Shown: positions 1 to 9,105, numbered from the stretch's first letter. The stretch is 64,000 nt of DNA from Flavobacterium lindanitolerans (GCF_002846575.1 NZ_PJND01000008.1:1-64000), one strand, 5' to 3'. The notes: a model not told the origin generated them from the sequence alone. Numbers and translations are program-made.

Positions 1-1290
1 ACAGATACCCAGGCTCCTGCATTCGATGGAACACTGCCTGCTGCCGAAGTGGCTGCGTCTTGCGACAGTATCCCGGCTGCGGCTGTGCTTACTGCCACCG
101 ATGCCTGCGGAACTGCGACCGTAACATTCATTGAGACAAGAACTGATGGATCATGTGCAGGAAGCTACACCCTTACTAGAAAATGGACGGCTACAGACCC
201 TTGCGGAAACACTGCCGAACACACTCAGGTAGTGACTGTAACTGATAACCAAGGCCCTACATTCGTAGAAACTGTGCCTACAGATATTATTGTGGCTTGT
301 GGATCTGTTCCAACAGCACCAACACTTACAGCTACTGATAACTGTAGTATGGCTACTGTTACAATGCTTGAAACTATTGAAAATGGTGCTTGTGCTGGAG
401 ATAAGATTATCACAAGAACCTGGACAGCGGTTGATTTATGCAACAACATAACTTCTGCAACACAGATAATAACTGTAGAAGATAATATGGCTCCTACTTT
501 GGTTACTCCTATAGAAACGACTATAAATGTTGTTTGTAGTGAGGTTCCTGAAGTCCCTGTTTTAGAATTTACAGACTCTTGTTCTTCAGTAGAAAGTGTT
601 ATATTTGATGAACAGATTGAAAATCAGACAGCAACAGGTTATACTATCACCAGATCTTGGTCTGCAACTGACAGCTGTGGAAATTCAAATGTAGTTACGC
701 AAACAATAAATGTTACGATATCAAATCCTACACAAACAATTGCCAGCGAATTATGTGTTGAAGATCTTTCAATTGATCTGTTTACATTACTTGACAATTC
801 TATAGAAAGAACGGGAACATGGATTGACACAAATAACTCTCGAGGATTACTCGGAAGTATTTTCAATCCTGCCAATGTTACGCTTGGAGATTATGTATTG
901 AGCTATGTAATTGCTGACGGCGATTGCCCTAGAACAATTCAAATCAACATGAACGTAAATGATGACTGTGTTGTTTTGGCACCATGTGAAATTATAGTTC
1001 ATAATGCTATGACACCAAACGGAGATGGTTTGAATGAATTCTTCCAGATCGAGGGGCTTGATTGTTATCCAAACAATACTGTAGAAATATACAATCGTTG
1101 GGGAGTATTAGTATTTGATGCCCAAGGCTATGACAATACGACTAAAGTATTTAGAGGAGTATCTGAAGGTCGTGCTACAGTAAAAAAATCAGAAGAATTA
1201 CCTGATGGAACTTACTACTACGTACTGAAATATGTCGATGCTGAAGGAAGATCCAGAGAAAAAGCAAGTTATCTATATATTAATAGATAA
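1..1290 (+). CDS. Large surface adhesin with T9SS type B sorting domain (C-terminal part only)
   Basis: The frame is open from base 1, so the true start lies upstream of the window; the GTG at 49 is internal. The visible part holds about three Ig/HYR-like repeats of some 80 residues, each with TATDxCG, a WTA/WSA-TDxCGN segment and paired cysteines. A Cys-rich linker follows, then a C-terminal domain of about 95 residues with the TPNGDGLNE and YNRWG hallmarks of the gliding-motility-associated C-terminal domain (T9SS type B). Family knowledge: such proteins are exported by the type IX system and need a PorP/SprF-like partner, and one lies directly downstream. The exact ligand is unknown. The first repeat is visibly richer in GC than the next two. 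Confidence 0.9.
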   Translation, partial: TDTQAPAFDGTLPAAEVAASCDSIPAAAVLTATDACGTATVTFIETRTDGSCAGSYTLTRKWTATDPCGNTAEHTQVVTVTDNQGPTFVETVPTDIIVACGSVPTAPTLTATDNCSMATVTMLETIENGACAGDKIITRTWTAVDLCNNITSATQIITVEDNMAPTLVTPIETTINVVCSEVPEVPVLEFTDSCSSVESVIFDEQIENQTATGYTITRSWSATDSCGNSNVVTQTINVTISNPTQTIASELCVEDLSIDLFTLLDNSIERTGTWIDTNNSRGLLGSIFNPANVTLGDYVLSYVIADGDCPRTIQINMNVNDDCVVLAPCEIIVHNAMTPNGDGLNEFFQIEGLDCYPNNTVEIYNRWGVLVFDAQGYDNTTKVFRGVSEGRATVKKSEELPDGTYYYVLKYVDAEGRSREKASYLYINR

Positions 1291-1298
1291 AGTCCAAC

Positions 1299-1322
1299 TT
1301 CCAGGGATGCAAATCCCTGGAA
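1299..1322 (+). other. Intercistronic hairpin with GCAA tetraloop
   Basis: A perfect 10-bp stem (TTCCAGGGAT / ATCCCTGGAA) closes on a GCAA loop, 9 bases after the adhesin stop. No T-run follows, so it is more likely an mRNA stability or processing element between the adhesin and porP/sprF-like gene than a strong terminator. That role is inference. Confidence 0.6.
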
Positions 1323-1338
1323 CTAAACAAATAAATAA

Positions 1339-2250
1339 ATGAAAACAAAATTTTTATTTTTCGCTTTACTGTTGACAGGTTTTGCAGGTTTTGCGCAACA
1401 AGATGCCCAGTACACTCAATACATGTACAACACTATTAATATAAACCCGGCCTATGCCGGTTCCAGAGGCGTGATGAGTATTTTCGGCCTTCATAGAACC
1501 CAATGGGTTGGTTTGGATGGAGCTCCTGTAACCAATGCAGTTTCTTTAAACACACCTATCAATAATAGTAAATTAGGAATCGGACTTTCTTTTGTCAATG
1601 ACAGAATTGGCCCGACAGACGAAAACACTATTTCTGCTGATATATCTTATACTGTTCAGACATCGGAAACTTATAAACTTTCGTTTGGTATTAAAGGAAC
1701 GGCCAATCTTTTTAGCCTGGACGTAAACAAATTAAACCCTGCCGATGCCGGTGACCCTCACCTGCAGAATTTCAACAATAATTTTACTCCAAATTTTGGA
1801 GCCGGGGTTTACTTCCATTCCGATAAATTATATGTAGGTCTTTCCGTTCCTAACTTTTTACAGACAACCCGTTATGAAGACAACTCCGTTTCGGTTTATA
1901 AAGAAAGGATGAATTTTTATTTCATCGGTGGTTATGTATTTGATTTGAGCCCTAGTATTAAATTTAAGCCTGCATTCCTTATGAAAACCATTCAGGGTGC
2001 TCCCCTACAACTTGACGTATCCGGTAATTTCTTATTCAACGATAAATTTACCATTGGAGCAGCCTGGAGATGGGATGCCGCGGTTAGTGCGATGGCTGGT
2101 TTCCAGGTTACAGAAGGTTTGTTTGTAGGTTATGGATATGACTTAGAAACAACAAAGCTGTCCAATTATAACTCCGGCTCACACGAAATATTCCTTCGAT
2201 TTGAGCTTTTCAACAAGTTTAACAAATTAACTTCACCTAGGTTCTTCTAA
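1339..2250 (+). CDS. PorP/SprF family type IX secretion membrane protein
   Basis: 303 residues. A signal peptide of about 19 residues ends at FAQ, and the mature protein begins QDAQYTQYMYNTININPAYAG, typical of the PorP/SprF family (TIGR03519). The rest has alternating short hydrophobic segments and aromatic turns expected of an outer-membrane beta-barrel. Family members are needed for secretion or surface attachment of T9SS cargo with type B C-terminal domains. Its position between such a cargo and an OmpA-like protein fits the usual cargo/SprF-like/OmpA trio. The start is preceded by an A-rich leader (aaataaata). Confidence 0.93.
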   Translation: MKTKFLFFALLLTGFAGFAQQDAQYTQYMYNTININPAYAGSRGVMSIFGLHRTQWVGLDGAPVTNAVSLNTPINNSKLGIGLSFVNDRIGPTDENTISADISYTVQTSETYKLSFGIKGTANLFSLDVNKLNPADAGDPHLQNFNNNFTPNFGAGVYFHSDKLYVGLSVPNFLQTTRYEDNSVSVYKERMNFYFIGGYVFDLSPSIKFKPAFLMKTIQGAPLQLDVSGNFLFNDKFTIGAAWRWDAAVSAMAGFQVTEGLFVGYGYDLETTKLSNYNSGSHEIFLRFELFNKFNKLTSPRFF

Positions 2251-2262
2251 TACTGTGCAATC

Positions 2263-4206
2263 ATGAAAATCAAATTTATATACCTCGCATTTTTAAGTAC
2301 AGTCTGCTTTAGCGGATATGCGCAAAAATCGGCTGTGGCATCAGCAGATAAGAAGTATGAGAAATATGCTTACATTGATGCTATAAAAACCTATGAGCGT
2401 GTTGCTGAAAAAGGATACAAATCGCAAGATATGCTTCAAAAACTTGGAAACTCTTACTACTTTAATGCTGATTTGGAAAATGCTGCCAAATGGTATGGTG
2501 AGCTTTTTGCCATGACGCAGGATGTAGAGCCTGAATATTTTTACCGTTATTCACAATCTCTAAAAGGAATTGGAGAATATGATAAGGCTAATGAGATGCT
2601 TCAAAAATTCAATCAGAAGTCAGATACTGATTCTCGTGGGAAACTATATGAGGAAAAGAAAAATTATCTGGAAGAAATCAGGAAAAATTCCGGAAGGTAT
2701 AAAATCGATAATGCCGGGGTAAATTCTGAATATTCTGATTATGGAAGTGCTTTCTTTGGAGATAAAGTAGTTTTTACTTCTGCACGGGATACCGGAAACT
2801 TTTCAAAAAGACAGCATTCATGGACGAATATGTATTTTACCAATATGTATGTTTCAGATTTGAGTGCAGACGGTGCATTATCGGCTCCACAAAAATTTGC
2901 AAAAAGCCTGAATACCAAATTCCATGAAGCCACTCCGTCTTTTTCCAAAGATGGAAAGACCATGTATTTTACCCGAAATAATTATAACGATGGTAAAAAA
3001 GGCAAAAGCAACGATAAGGTAACTTTATTAAAAATCTACAGGGCGACTTTAGAAGGCGACAAGTGGACAAATGTTACGGAACTTCCTTTCAACAATAACA
3101 ATTACAGTGTGGCCCACCCTGCTTTGAGTCCGGATGGAAAAACAATGTATTTTGCTTCTGATATGCCGGGAACTTTAGGACAATCTGATATTTTTAAAGT
3201 CAGCATTAATGCCGATGGAAGTTTCGGAACACCGGAAAACCTTGGACCTAAAATCAATACTCCGGGAAGAGAATCTTTTCCTTTTGTATCAGATGAAAAT
3301 GAGTTGTATTTTGCTTCCGATGGCCAGCTTGGCTTGGGTGGTTTTGATATTTTTGTTTCAAAAATTGGAAACGACGGTAGCATTAAAGAAGTTAAAAACA
3401 TTGGAGAACCTGCCAATAGCAAAAAAGATGATTTTGCCTATATCATTAACTCTAAAACAAGAATTGGCTTTTTAAGTTCCAACAGAGACGGCGGAAACGG
3501 CAATGATGATATCTACAAATTTGTTGAAACCAAAAGATTGGAATTTGAATGTGAACAGCTTTTGGCCGGAACCATAACCGATTTGGAAACCGGAGCGATT
3601 CTTCCAAATACAAAAGTGACTTTATTTGATGAAAAATTCAACAAATTAAAAGAAGTAACATCTGATGCTTCCGGAAAATATTCTTTTGAGGATGTACAAT
3701 GCGGTAAATCGTATTATGTAAGAGCCGAAAAACAAGACTATGTAACCAAGGAATCCCGAATAACCTTACCAAATGAAAGCGGTGAAACCGACCTTCCAAT
3801 TGCTTTGGAAAAAACAGTCAAGAAAGTTAAAGTTGGTGATGACCTTGCAAAAGCATTCGGTATCAAGATTATTTACTTTGATCTTGATAAATGGAATATC
3901 CGTCCGGATGCAGCTACTGACCTTGCAAAAATTGTTGATGTGATGAAAGAATACCCAACCATGAAAGTTGACGTAAGATCACATACAGACAGTCGTCAGA
4001 CACACAAATACAATGAAAGGCTATCTGACAGAAGAGCCAAATCAACTATTGCGTGGATGATTAACGATGGAATACAAGCATCACGATTAAGCGGAAAAGG
4101 TTATGGAGAAACTCAATTGGTAAACAAATGCTCTGATGGGGTTCCATGTTCTGAAGAAGAGCACCAATTGAACAGAAGAAGTGAATTTATTATTACTGAA
4201 TTATAA
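2263..4206 (+). CDS. OmpA-family protein with TPR, PD40 repeats and carboxypeptidase-regulatory-like domain
   Basis: 647 residues, starting 12 bases after the porP/sprF-like stop, so almost certainly co-transcribed. Order: signal peptide (residues 1-20), TPR-like helices to about 130, PD40/WD40-like beta-propeller motifs with repeated PxxSPDGKTMYFAS-type blades (about 160-420), a CarboxypepD_reg-like beta domain (about 435-510), and a C-terminal OmpA peptidoglycan-binding domain with VRSHTDSR and NERLSDRRA. It resembles PorE-type periplasmic proteins that tether T9SS parts to peptidoglycan. A specific role for the neighbouring adhesin is inferred from synteny. Confidence 0.9.
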   Translation: MKIKFIYLAFLSTVCFSGYAQKSAVASADKKYEKYAYIDAIKTYERVAEKGYKSQDMLQKLGNSYYFNADLENAAKWYGELFAMTQDVEPEYFYRYSQSLKGIGEYDKANEMLQKFNQKSDTDSRGKLYEEKKNYLEEIRKNSGRYKIDNAGVNSEYSDYGSAFFGDKVVFTSARDTGNFSKRQHSWTNMYFTNMYVSDLSADGALSAPQKFAKSLNTKFHEATPSFSKDGKTMYFTRNNYNDGKKGKSNDKVTLLKIYRATLEGDKWTNVTELPFNNNNYSVAHPALSPDGKTMYFASDMPGTLGQSDIFKVSINADGSFGTPENLGPKINTPGRESFPFVSDENELYFASDGQLGLGGFDIFVSKIGNDGSIKEVKNIGEPANSKKDDFAYIINSKTRIGFLSSNRDGGNGNDDIYKFVETKRLEFECEQLLAGTITDLETGAILPNTKVTLFDEKFNKLKEVTSDASGKYSFEDVQCGKSYYVRAEKQDYVTKESRITLPNESGETDLPIALEKTVKKVKVGDDLAKAFGIKIIYFDLDKWNIRPDAATDLAKIVDVMKEYPTMKVDVRSHTDSRQTHKYNERLSDRRAKSTIAWMINDGIQASRLSGKGYGETQLVNKCSDGVPCSEEEHQLNRRSEFIITEL

Positions 4207-4229
4207 CATACCTAAATGCCATAAAAAGC

Positions 4230-4262
4230 AAAAGCATCCTGGACTAGCAGGATGCTTTTTTT
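4230..4262 (+). terminator. Rho-independent terminator of the T9SS trio
   Basis: Stem AGCATCCTG / CAGGATGCT followed by a run of seven T, 24 bases after the ompA-like stop. Confidence 0.85.
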
Positions 4263-4503
4263 GTTATTGACCTATTGTAATATATTTTTAAAATATATCC
4301 CCATACAATAGTTTTCACGCAGACCTTAATGAAAGAATAATTCAGAACAAAAGAACAATCTTTAATGAATGTATTTTAAAAAAATAATCCACGAAAATTA
4401 AACCCCATCTAATATTAATTATCTAAAAAAATAATTCCTGTCAAATTATTGCAATCAATAGTATGGAAAGGTGAACGTAAATAACAATCTTTTTGGGCTG
4501 TCT
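4263..4503. other. AT-rich intergenic spacer
   Basis: About 240 bases between two convergent terminators. No ORF, RNA or clear repeat was seen in it. Confidence 0.5.
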
Positions 4504-4536
4504 CAAAAAAAAGACTGCAATACAAACTGCAGTCTT
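4504..4536 (-). terminator. Terminator of the CAP-domain gene
   Basis: Read leftward, the stem AAGACTGCA / TGCAGTCTT is followed by a T-run. It lies just past the stop of the CAP-domain lipoprotein gene. Confidence 0.75.
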
Positions 4537-4557
4537 ATGATACTGAGCTTTACCCGT

Positions 4558-5064
4558 TTATTTTTTGATGAACATATTGGTATAATATTTTCGTCCTGAT
4601 TCCGGACTGATACGGACTGACATTCCAAAATGAGTAAAATCTCCTTCAATATTTGCTTTATGGCTCGGGCTCTCAAGCCAGGCATGTAAAGCCGCTTGTG
4701 GAGTGTTATAATTATAAGCCACATTTTCATTGACTTTAACCGCTCCCAATACCTGTATCAGGTTTTGTGACCTTTCTTCGAAATAAGCATGATTGACAAC
4801 GTTGTTTTCAATCATGTATTCGTTGTGTTCTTCTGATTTGTAAGAAATGTGATTGATTGGTTGTAAAGCCGGTAAATTGAGCGATTGTCTGTGTTCGTTA
4901 ATAATACGCATCAATTCTAATTCTGTGGGATTGTAATCATAATTTTCTACCAAAGTAGAATTTCCATTTGTCAGGTTACTGTCATCAGATGAATCTGAAG
5001 AACAGGATAACATTGTGAACAAAAAAGCCACTGGCATTAATGTTCTTAGCATTATTGCTTTCAT
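4558..5064 (-). CDS. CAP/SCP-domain lipoprotein
   Basis: 168 residues. A lipobox (LSC) at about residues 18-21 with a Ser-rich tether predicts a lipoprotein. The rest matches the CAP (cysteine-rich secretory/PR-1) fold: an N-terminal MRIINEHR helix, an HNEYM segment, HAYFEERSQ, and HAWLESPSHKANI near residue 128, which is the classic CAP motif. It ends in a beta segment with GMSV. Bacterial CAP lipoproteins are envelope proteins of mostly unknown activity. It stands alone, with its own terminator. Confidence 0.88.
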   Translation of the reverse strand: MKAIMLRTLMPVAFLFTMLSCSSDSSDDSNLTNGNSTLVENYDYNPTELELMRIINEHRQSLNLPALQPINHISYKSEEHNEYMIENNVVNHAYFEERSQNLIQVLGAVKVNENVAYNYNTPQAALHAWLESPSHKANIEGDFTHFGMSVRISPESGRKYYTNMFIKK

Positions 5065-5249
5065 AGGTTAAGTGTTTTGGTTCATAATTCGAAAAAGCCT
5101 TTGGGAAAACTTCTTCAAATTGTCAGTAAGATTTATGATGGGGCACAACTCTTACTTAACGATTCAATATTACAAAATCATCGTTGAACTGCAAAATAAA
5201 ATCGACGAAATGCATGTTTTTGTATTTTTCATGCTATTATTCCTATAAA

Positions 5250-5891
5250 TCATGAGGAAAGCCTGTCCTTTTTCCATGTGTTTTCGCGGTATTGGAAACG
5301 AATTCTATCATGAAGCCTGTTGGGCCTACCCTGCCAGAATTCCATCTCATAAGGCTTGACCAGATAACCTCCCCAATAAGCCGGACGAGCGATTACTTTT
5401 CCTGTAAATTCTTCTTCCAGATTTTTTACCTTAATTTCCAGAACTTCTCTGTTTTCTATGATTTCACTTTGGTGTGAGGCAAGTGCTCCTAATTGGCTTC
5501 CAAATGGCCTGGATTGGAAATAAGCATCTGAAATTTCATCAGCTGTTTTTTCAGCTGTCCCTTTAATGATAACCTGTCTTTCTGCGTAAGGCCAAAAGAA
5601 AGAAAGACAAACATTCGGGTTTTCAGCTATGGCTTTTCCTTTTTCAGATTCGTAATTGGTAAAGAAAATAAAACCTTCCGGGGTGAGTTGTTTTAAAAGC
5701 ACGATTCTTGATTTAGGGAAACCGTCTTTCCCGATAGTGGCAATAGTCATTGCATTCACTTCTTCTGTCCCTCCTATAGCTTCGGCTTCCTGAAACCACA
5801 AGTCAAATAATTCAAAAGGATTGTCCGGTATGGCAGTTTCTATCAGTTCACTTTTTTCGTATGATTTTCTGTAATCGCTTAAATCTTTCAT
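5250..5891 (-). CDS. pdxH: Pyridoxine/pyridoxamine 5'-phosphate oxidase
   Basis: 213 residues, the usual PdxH length. It oxidises PNP or PMP to pyridoxal 5'-phosphate with FMN in the cytoplasm (vitamin B6 pathway). Visible signatures are GFPKSRIVLLK with FFTNYESEKG (FMN phosphate contacts), FFWPYAERQV, and the C-terminal EFWQGRPNRLHDRI signature that binds the PLP moiety. It is monocistronic as far as can be seen, with a candidate promoter -7 element just upstream. Confidence 0.96.
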   Translation of the reverse strand: MKDLSDYRKSYEKSELIETAIPDNPFELFDLWFQEAEAIGGTEEVNAMTIATIGKDGFPKSRIVLLKQLTPEGFIFFTNYESEKGKAIAENPNVCLSFFWPYAERQVIIKGTAEKTADEISDAYFQSRPFGSQLGALASHQSEIIENREVLEIKVKNLEEEFTGKVIARPAYWGGYLVKPYEMEFWQGRPNRLHDRIRFQYRENTWKKDRLSS

Positions 5892-5919
5892 AGCTTGGTC
5901 AATTGGAAAATTTGAATTA

Positions 5920-5927
5920 CAAAGTTA
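5920..5927 (-). promoter_or_regulatory. Candidate -7 promoter element of pdxH
   Basis: Read leftward this is TAACTTTG, matching the Bacteroidota TAnnTTTG element, about 28 bases before the pdxH start. No good TTG was found at the -33 position, so support is partial. Confidence 0.4.
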
Positions 5928-5973
5928 CAAACTTTGTGAAGCTGAGATATGATATTTGTCAGGATGTTTTTTT

Positions 5974-6236
5974 GAGTTGCTAAGCGGCTAAGTTTCTGAG
6001 GTGCTAAGGTTCTGAGGTACTAAGGCTCTGAGGTTTTGAGTTATTAAGGAAAAAGTACTGAGGTTCTGAGGAAATAAGTTTGTTTGAGGTTCAAAATTTG
6101 ACCCTAGTTAATAAACTAATCTTAGCATCTTAGCCACTTAGAATCTTAAAATCTTTTTAAAAAGAAAACACATTATCTTAGTTACTTAGCGACTTCAAAA
6201 GAAAACCTTAGCCACTTAGAACCTTAGTACCTCAAA
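5974..6236. repeat. Block of CTAAG/CTGAG-type repeats in two opposed orientations
   Basis: The gap between pdxH and rnz holds no ORF. From about 5974 to 6080 short units such as TTCTGAGGTGCTAAGG recur roughly every 10-16 bases. From about 6119 the reverse complement (CTTAGCATCTTAGCCACTTAG) recurs up to the rnz stop. Both sides together form an imperfect long inverted repeat. Related units occur at 9268-9305, and a remoter form at 12892 and 57650. Confidence 0.7.
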
Positions 6237-7137
6237 AAGAAAAACTTTCCCCGTCATCTCCCAAAAAGACATTCGGGAAAATAGTTTCTGCTTCTTCTTT
6301 GAATTTCTGAATCGATTCGTATCGTGTGGAATAATGGCCCAATACCAGATTTTTGGCATTTGCCTTAAGTGCAATCCGGGCAGCTTCTTTAGCCGTTGAG
6401 TGCATGGTCTTTTCAGCGAGCAAAACTTCTGATTCCAAAAAGGTAGATTCATGATAAAGAACATCTACGTTTTCAATCAGCGGTAATATATCTTCATTAT
6501 AAACCGTATCCGAACAAAACGCATAGCTTTTTGGAGTATCCGGATCAAAAGTCAGTTCGGCATTAGGAATCACGCGACCATCTTCTAAAGTAATATCTCC
6601 GCCATATTTGATTTTTTTGTAATAAACCTGGTCGATTTCATATTCCTGTACTGCATCAATATTTAGCTTTCTTTCGCTGAACTTTTCGAGGAATAAATAG
6701 CCGTTAGTATATATCCTGTGTTTAAGCGGAATTGTCTTTACAATTACCTTATCATCTTCAAAAACGGTTTCGGACACATCCGATTCCAGTTCATGGAAAT
6801 AAAGATTGTAATTGGTCCAGGAATTGGAAAGCTTTAATTGCAGTGTAATAATCTCTTTTATTCCCTTTGGCCCATAAATATGCAGGTCATTGACCCTGTT
6901 CAAAAGCATGTAGGTAGAAACCAGACCAACAAGTCCGTAGACATGGTCTCCATGAAGGTGAGAAATAAAAATGTGGTTTATTTTGGAAAATTTGATCTTG
7001 TTTTTCCGTAGCTGAACCTGTGTTCCCTCACCACAGTCTATGAGAAACATCCGGTCTCTTATTTCCAAAACCTGCGATGTCGGATTTGTAATAGTTCTGG
7101 GTGTAGCGGCATAACAGCCAAGAATCGTCAGCTTCAT
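6232..7137 (-). CDS. rnz: Ribonuclease Z
   Basis: 301 residues. Metallo-beta-lactamase-fold endonuclease that trims the 3' end of tRNA precursors. Visible are the TPRTITNPTSQ N-terminus, the SHLHGDHVYGL zinc motif near residue 60, later metal ligands in CSDT (about 209) and the histidine in GHYSTRY near 268, and the family's HES segment. Length matches short-form RNase Z. The stop codon lies inside the CTAAG repeat block. A small gene of unknown role sits 62 bases upstream, probably in the same transcript. Confidence 0.96.
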   Translation of the reverse strand: MKLTILGCYAATPRTITNPTSQVLEIRDRMFLIDCGEGTQVQLRKNKIKFSKINHIFISHLHGDHVYGLVGLVSTYMLLNRVNDLHIYGPKGIKEIITLQLKLSNSWTNYNLYFHELESDVSETVFEDDKVIVKTIPLKHRIYTNGYLFLEKFSERKLNIDAVQEYEIDQVYYKKIKYGGDITLEDGRVIPNAELTFDPDTPKSYAFCSDTVYNEDILPLIENVDVLYHESTFLESEVLLAEKTMHSTAKEAARIALKANAKNLVLGHYSTRYESIQKFKEEAETIFPNVFLGDDGESFSF

Positions 7138-7205
7138 TTTTTACTCTTAAATCTAAAAATTTTAAATCCGAAATCTTTCAGAAATCTTAAATCAAAAACC
7201 TAAAA
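7138..7205. repeat. Low-complexity AAATC-rich linker
   Basis: The linker between rnz and its upstream neighbour is a string of near-repeats of the type AAATCTTAAATC / AAATCCGAAATC, reaching the neighbour's last codons. It looks like degenerate tandem repetition. Confidence 0.45.
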
Positions 7206-7532
7206 TCCTAAATCTCTTTCAATTTCCTCCATCTCAATAATATCATGGGCTTCAAGAAGAGTCGGAACCACAATCATTTCATCAGGCACTTCGTTGAAGT
7301 CAAAATCATTGACAACAATTACAAATGATTTTTTTGCTTTTCGGTGTTTGTTTGACAACGATAGAAAAGAAAGTATCTGGTCCAAGCTCACATCTTTGTC
7401 GGATGAGATATCCAAAACCAGGTTATGGTTTTTGAAGCTCCCATATTCATTTGTTACTTTTTCCAGAAAAGAACCTACATTACCCTGCGTATCTTTTATT
7501 ACTGTTGTATGTCCTTTTTGATCCACTTTCAT
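7200..7532 (-). CDS. Small STAS-like protein next to rnz
   Basis: 110 residues, no signal peptide or membrane segment. The pattern of beta strands and helices (TVIKDTQG, NLVLDISSDKD, KKSFVIVVNDFD) and an acidic C-terminus suggest a small alpha/beta STAS-like fold. No catalytic residues can be named. It lies upstream of rnz in the same direction and is probably co-transcribed with it. Function unknown; the STAS assignment is by general appearance only. Confidence 0.6.
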   Translation of the reverse strand: MKVDQKGHTTVIKDTQGNVGSFLEKVTNEYGSFKNHNLVLDISSDKDVSLDQILSFLSLSNKHRKAKKSFVIVVNDFDFNEVPDEMIVVPTLLEAHDIIEMEEIERDLGF

Positions 7533-7600
7533 ATTGTCTTATTTTTTAGAAGTAAAGTTTGCTAAGTCCAAAGTTACAAAGGTTTTTGGCTTTTTTATTC

Positions 7601-8530
7601 CTATTGTTTAATTTTTGATGCCAGAAGATAAATTACTGCCATACGTACTGCCACACCATTTTCAACCTGGTTTAGGATAACAGACTGTTGCGAATCGGCT
7701 ACATCAGAAGAGATTTCGACACCTCTATTGATTGGTCCTGGGTGCATGATTACGATTTCCTTATTTAGCGAATCTAAAAATGCCTTATCTACTCCGTATT
7801 GCTGTGTATATTCTCTTGTGGAAGGGAAATAATTCACATCCATTCTTTCATTTTGTACCCTGAGCATATTGGCCACATCACACCATTCAAGTGCTTTTCT
7901 AAGGTTGGGTTCCACACCAACTCCCAAAGATTCGATATATTTTGGAATTAAGGTTTTAGGTCCGCAAACTTTGACTTCGGCTCCTTGCATTTTAAGGGCA
8001 TAAATATTGGAAAGCGCCACACGTGAATGCAGAATATCACCTACAATCACGACTTTCTTTCCGGCAACTTCGCCTAGTTTTTCTCTTATCGTAAAAGAAT
8101 CCAATAAACCTTGCGTTGGATGTTCGTGTGCACCATCGCCCGCATTGACAATACTCGCATTGACATTTTGTGAAAGAAAATAAGCCGCTCCCGGATTGGA
8201 ATGCCTCATGACTACCATATCAACCTTCATTGAAAGGATATTGTTGACAGTATCAATCAGGGTTTCTCCCTTTTTAACCGATGACTGCGCGGCTGAAAAG
8301 CTGATAACATCAGCCGAAAGGCGTTTTTGTGCCAATTCAAAAGACAGTTTGGTTCTGGTACTGTTTTCAAAAAATATATTAGCTATGGTAATATCTCGAA
8401 GCGAAGGAACTTTTTTAATTGGTCGGTTGATGACTTCCTTAAAATGATCGGCTGTTTCAAAAATAAGGTCAATATCCTGTTTGGTGATATATTTTATTCC
8501 TAATAAATGATTTACGCTTAATTCGCTCAT
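7601..8530 (-). CDS. pyrB: Aspartate carbamoyltransferase catalytic subunit
   Basis: 309 residues, full length. It joins carbamoyl phosphate and aspartate in the first committed step of UMP synthesis. Seen: the carbamoyl-phosphate loop FFENSTRTKLSFE near residue 52, the MRHSNPGAA region, the GDGAHEHPTQGLLD motif near residue 132, GDILHSRVA, and MHPGPINRGVE near the end. It follows pyrR by 35 bases on the same strand. No pyrI was seen, so the enzyme is probably of the regulatory-subunit-free class. Confidence 0.97.
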   Translation of the reverse strand: MSELSVNHLLGIKYITKQDIDLIFETADHFKEVINRPIKKVPSLRDITIANIFFENSTRTKLSFELAQKRLSADVISFSAAQSSVKKGETLIDTVNNILSMKVDMVVMRHSNPGAAYFLSQNVNASIVNAGDGAHEHPTQGLLDSFTIREKLGEVAGKKVVIVGDILHSRVALSNIYALKMQGAEVKVCGPKTLIPKYIESLGVGVEPNLRKALEWCDVANMLRVQNERMDVNYFPSTREYTQQYGVDKAFLDSLNKEIVIMHPGPINRGVEISSDVADSQQSVILNQVENGVAVRMAVIYLLASKIKQ

Positions 8531-8565
8531 TTTTATATGTGTTGTTGTGTTGTTATTTTAAGAAC

Positions 8566-9105
8566 TTAATTAGTTACAAGGTAAACCACATCCTCTCCCT
8601 CCTGCTCTTTCCAGCATACCTTCACCTTTTCATTGTTTATGGAATCGACCTGTCTGCCTCTGTAATCCGGCTGGATTGGCAAATGGCGGCTAAATCGCCT
8701 GTCAATCAAAACCAGCAACTCAATTTCTGATGGCCTTCCAAAGGATTGGATGGCAGTCAAAGCAGAACGGATGCTTCTTCCGGTATATAAGACATCATCA
8801 ATAAAAATGACTTTCTTATTTTCTACCAAAAAGTTAATCTGTGTTTTATTGGCTTCCAAAGGCTTTTCTGTCCTGCGAAAATCATCCCTGAAAAAAGTGA
8901 TATCAAGATAGCCTAAAGCAACATCCTGTACTTTATATTCTTTTAAAAGTAATTCCTTCAGGCGTTCTGCCAAAAAGGTTCCGCGAGGCTGGATTCCTAC
9001 AAGAATAGTATCTGAAAAATCAAGATGCTTTTCAATTAACTGACAGGCCAAACGATGCAGAATGATATTGACTTCTTTTGAAGTAAGCAATATTTTTTGA
9101 CTCAT
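8566..9105 (-). CDS. pyrR: PyrR-type pyrimidine operon regulator / uracil phosphoribosyltransferase
   Basis: The start is placed at the ATG at 9105 (MSQKILLTSKEV), giving 179 residues, the usual PyrR length. An upstream in-frame ATG at 9141 would add 12 atypical residues. The PRPP-binding loop VIFIDDVLYTGRSIRSA is at about residue 100, and GIQPRGTFLAERL lies earlier. The family attenuates pyr mRNA or makes UMP from uracil. It sits directly upstream of pyrB, which fits a pyr regulatory role, though no attenuator was identified in the leader. Confidence 0.93.
   Translation of the reverse strand: MSQKILLTSKEVNIILHRLACQLIEKHLDFSDTILVGIQPRGTFLAERLKELLLKEYKVQDVALGYLDITFFRDDFRRTEKPLEANKTQINFLVENKKVIFIDDVLYTGRSIRSALTAIQSFGRPSEIELLVLIDRRFSRHLPIQPDYRGRQVDSINNEKVKVCWKEQEGEDVVYLVTN

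Noticed and set aside
4495..4510. GGGCTGTCTCAAAA word as an insertion-sequence end
   Set aside because: Its mate or a transposase was not found; the bases are better explained as terminator flank.
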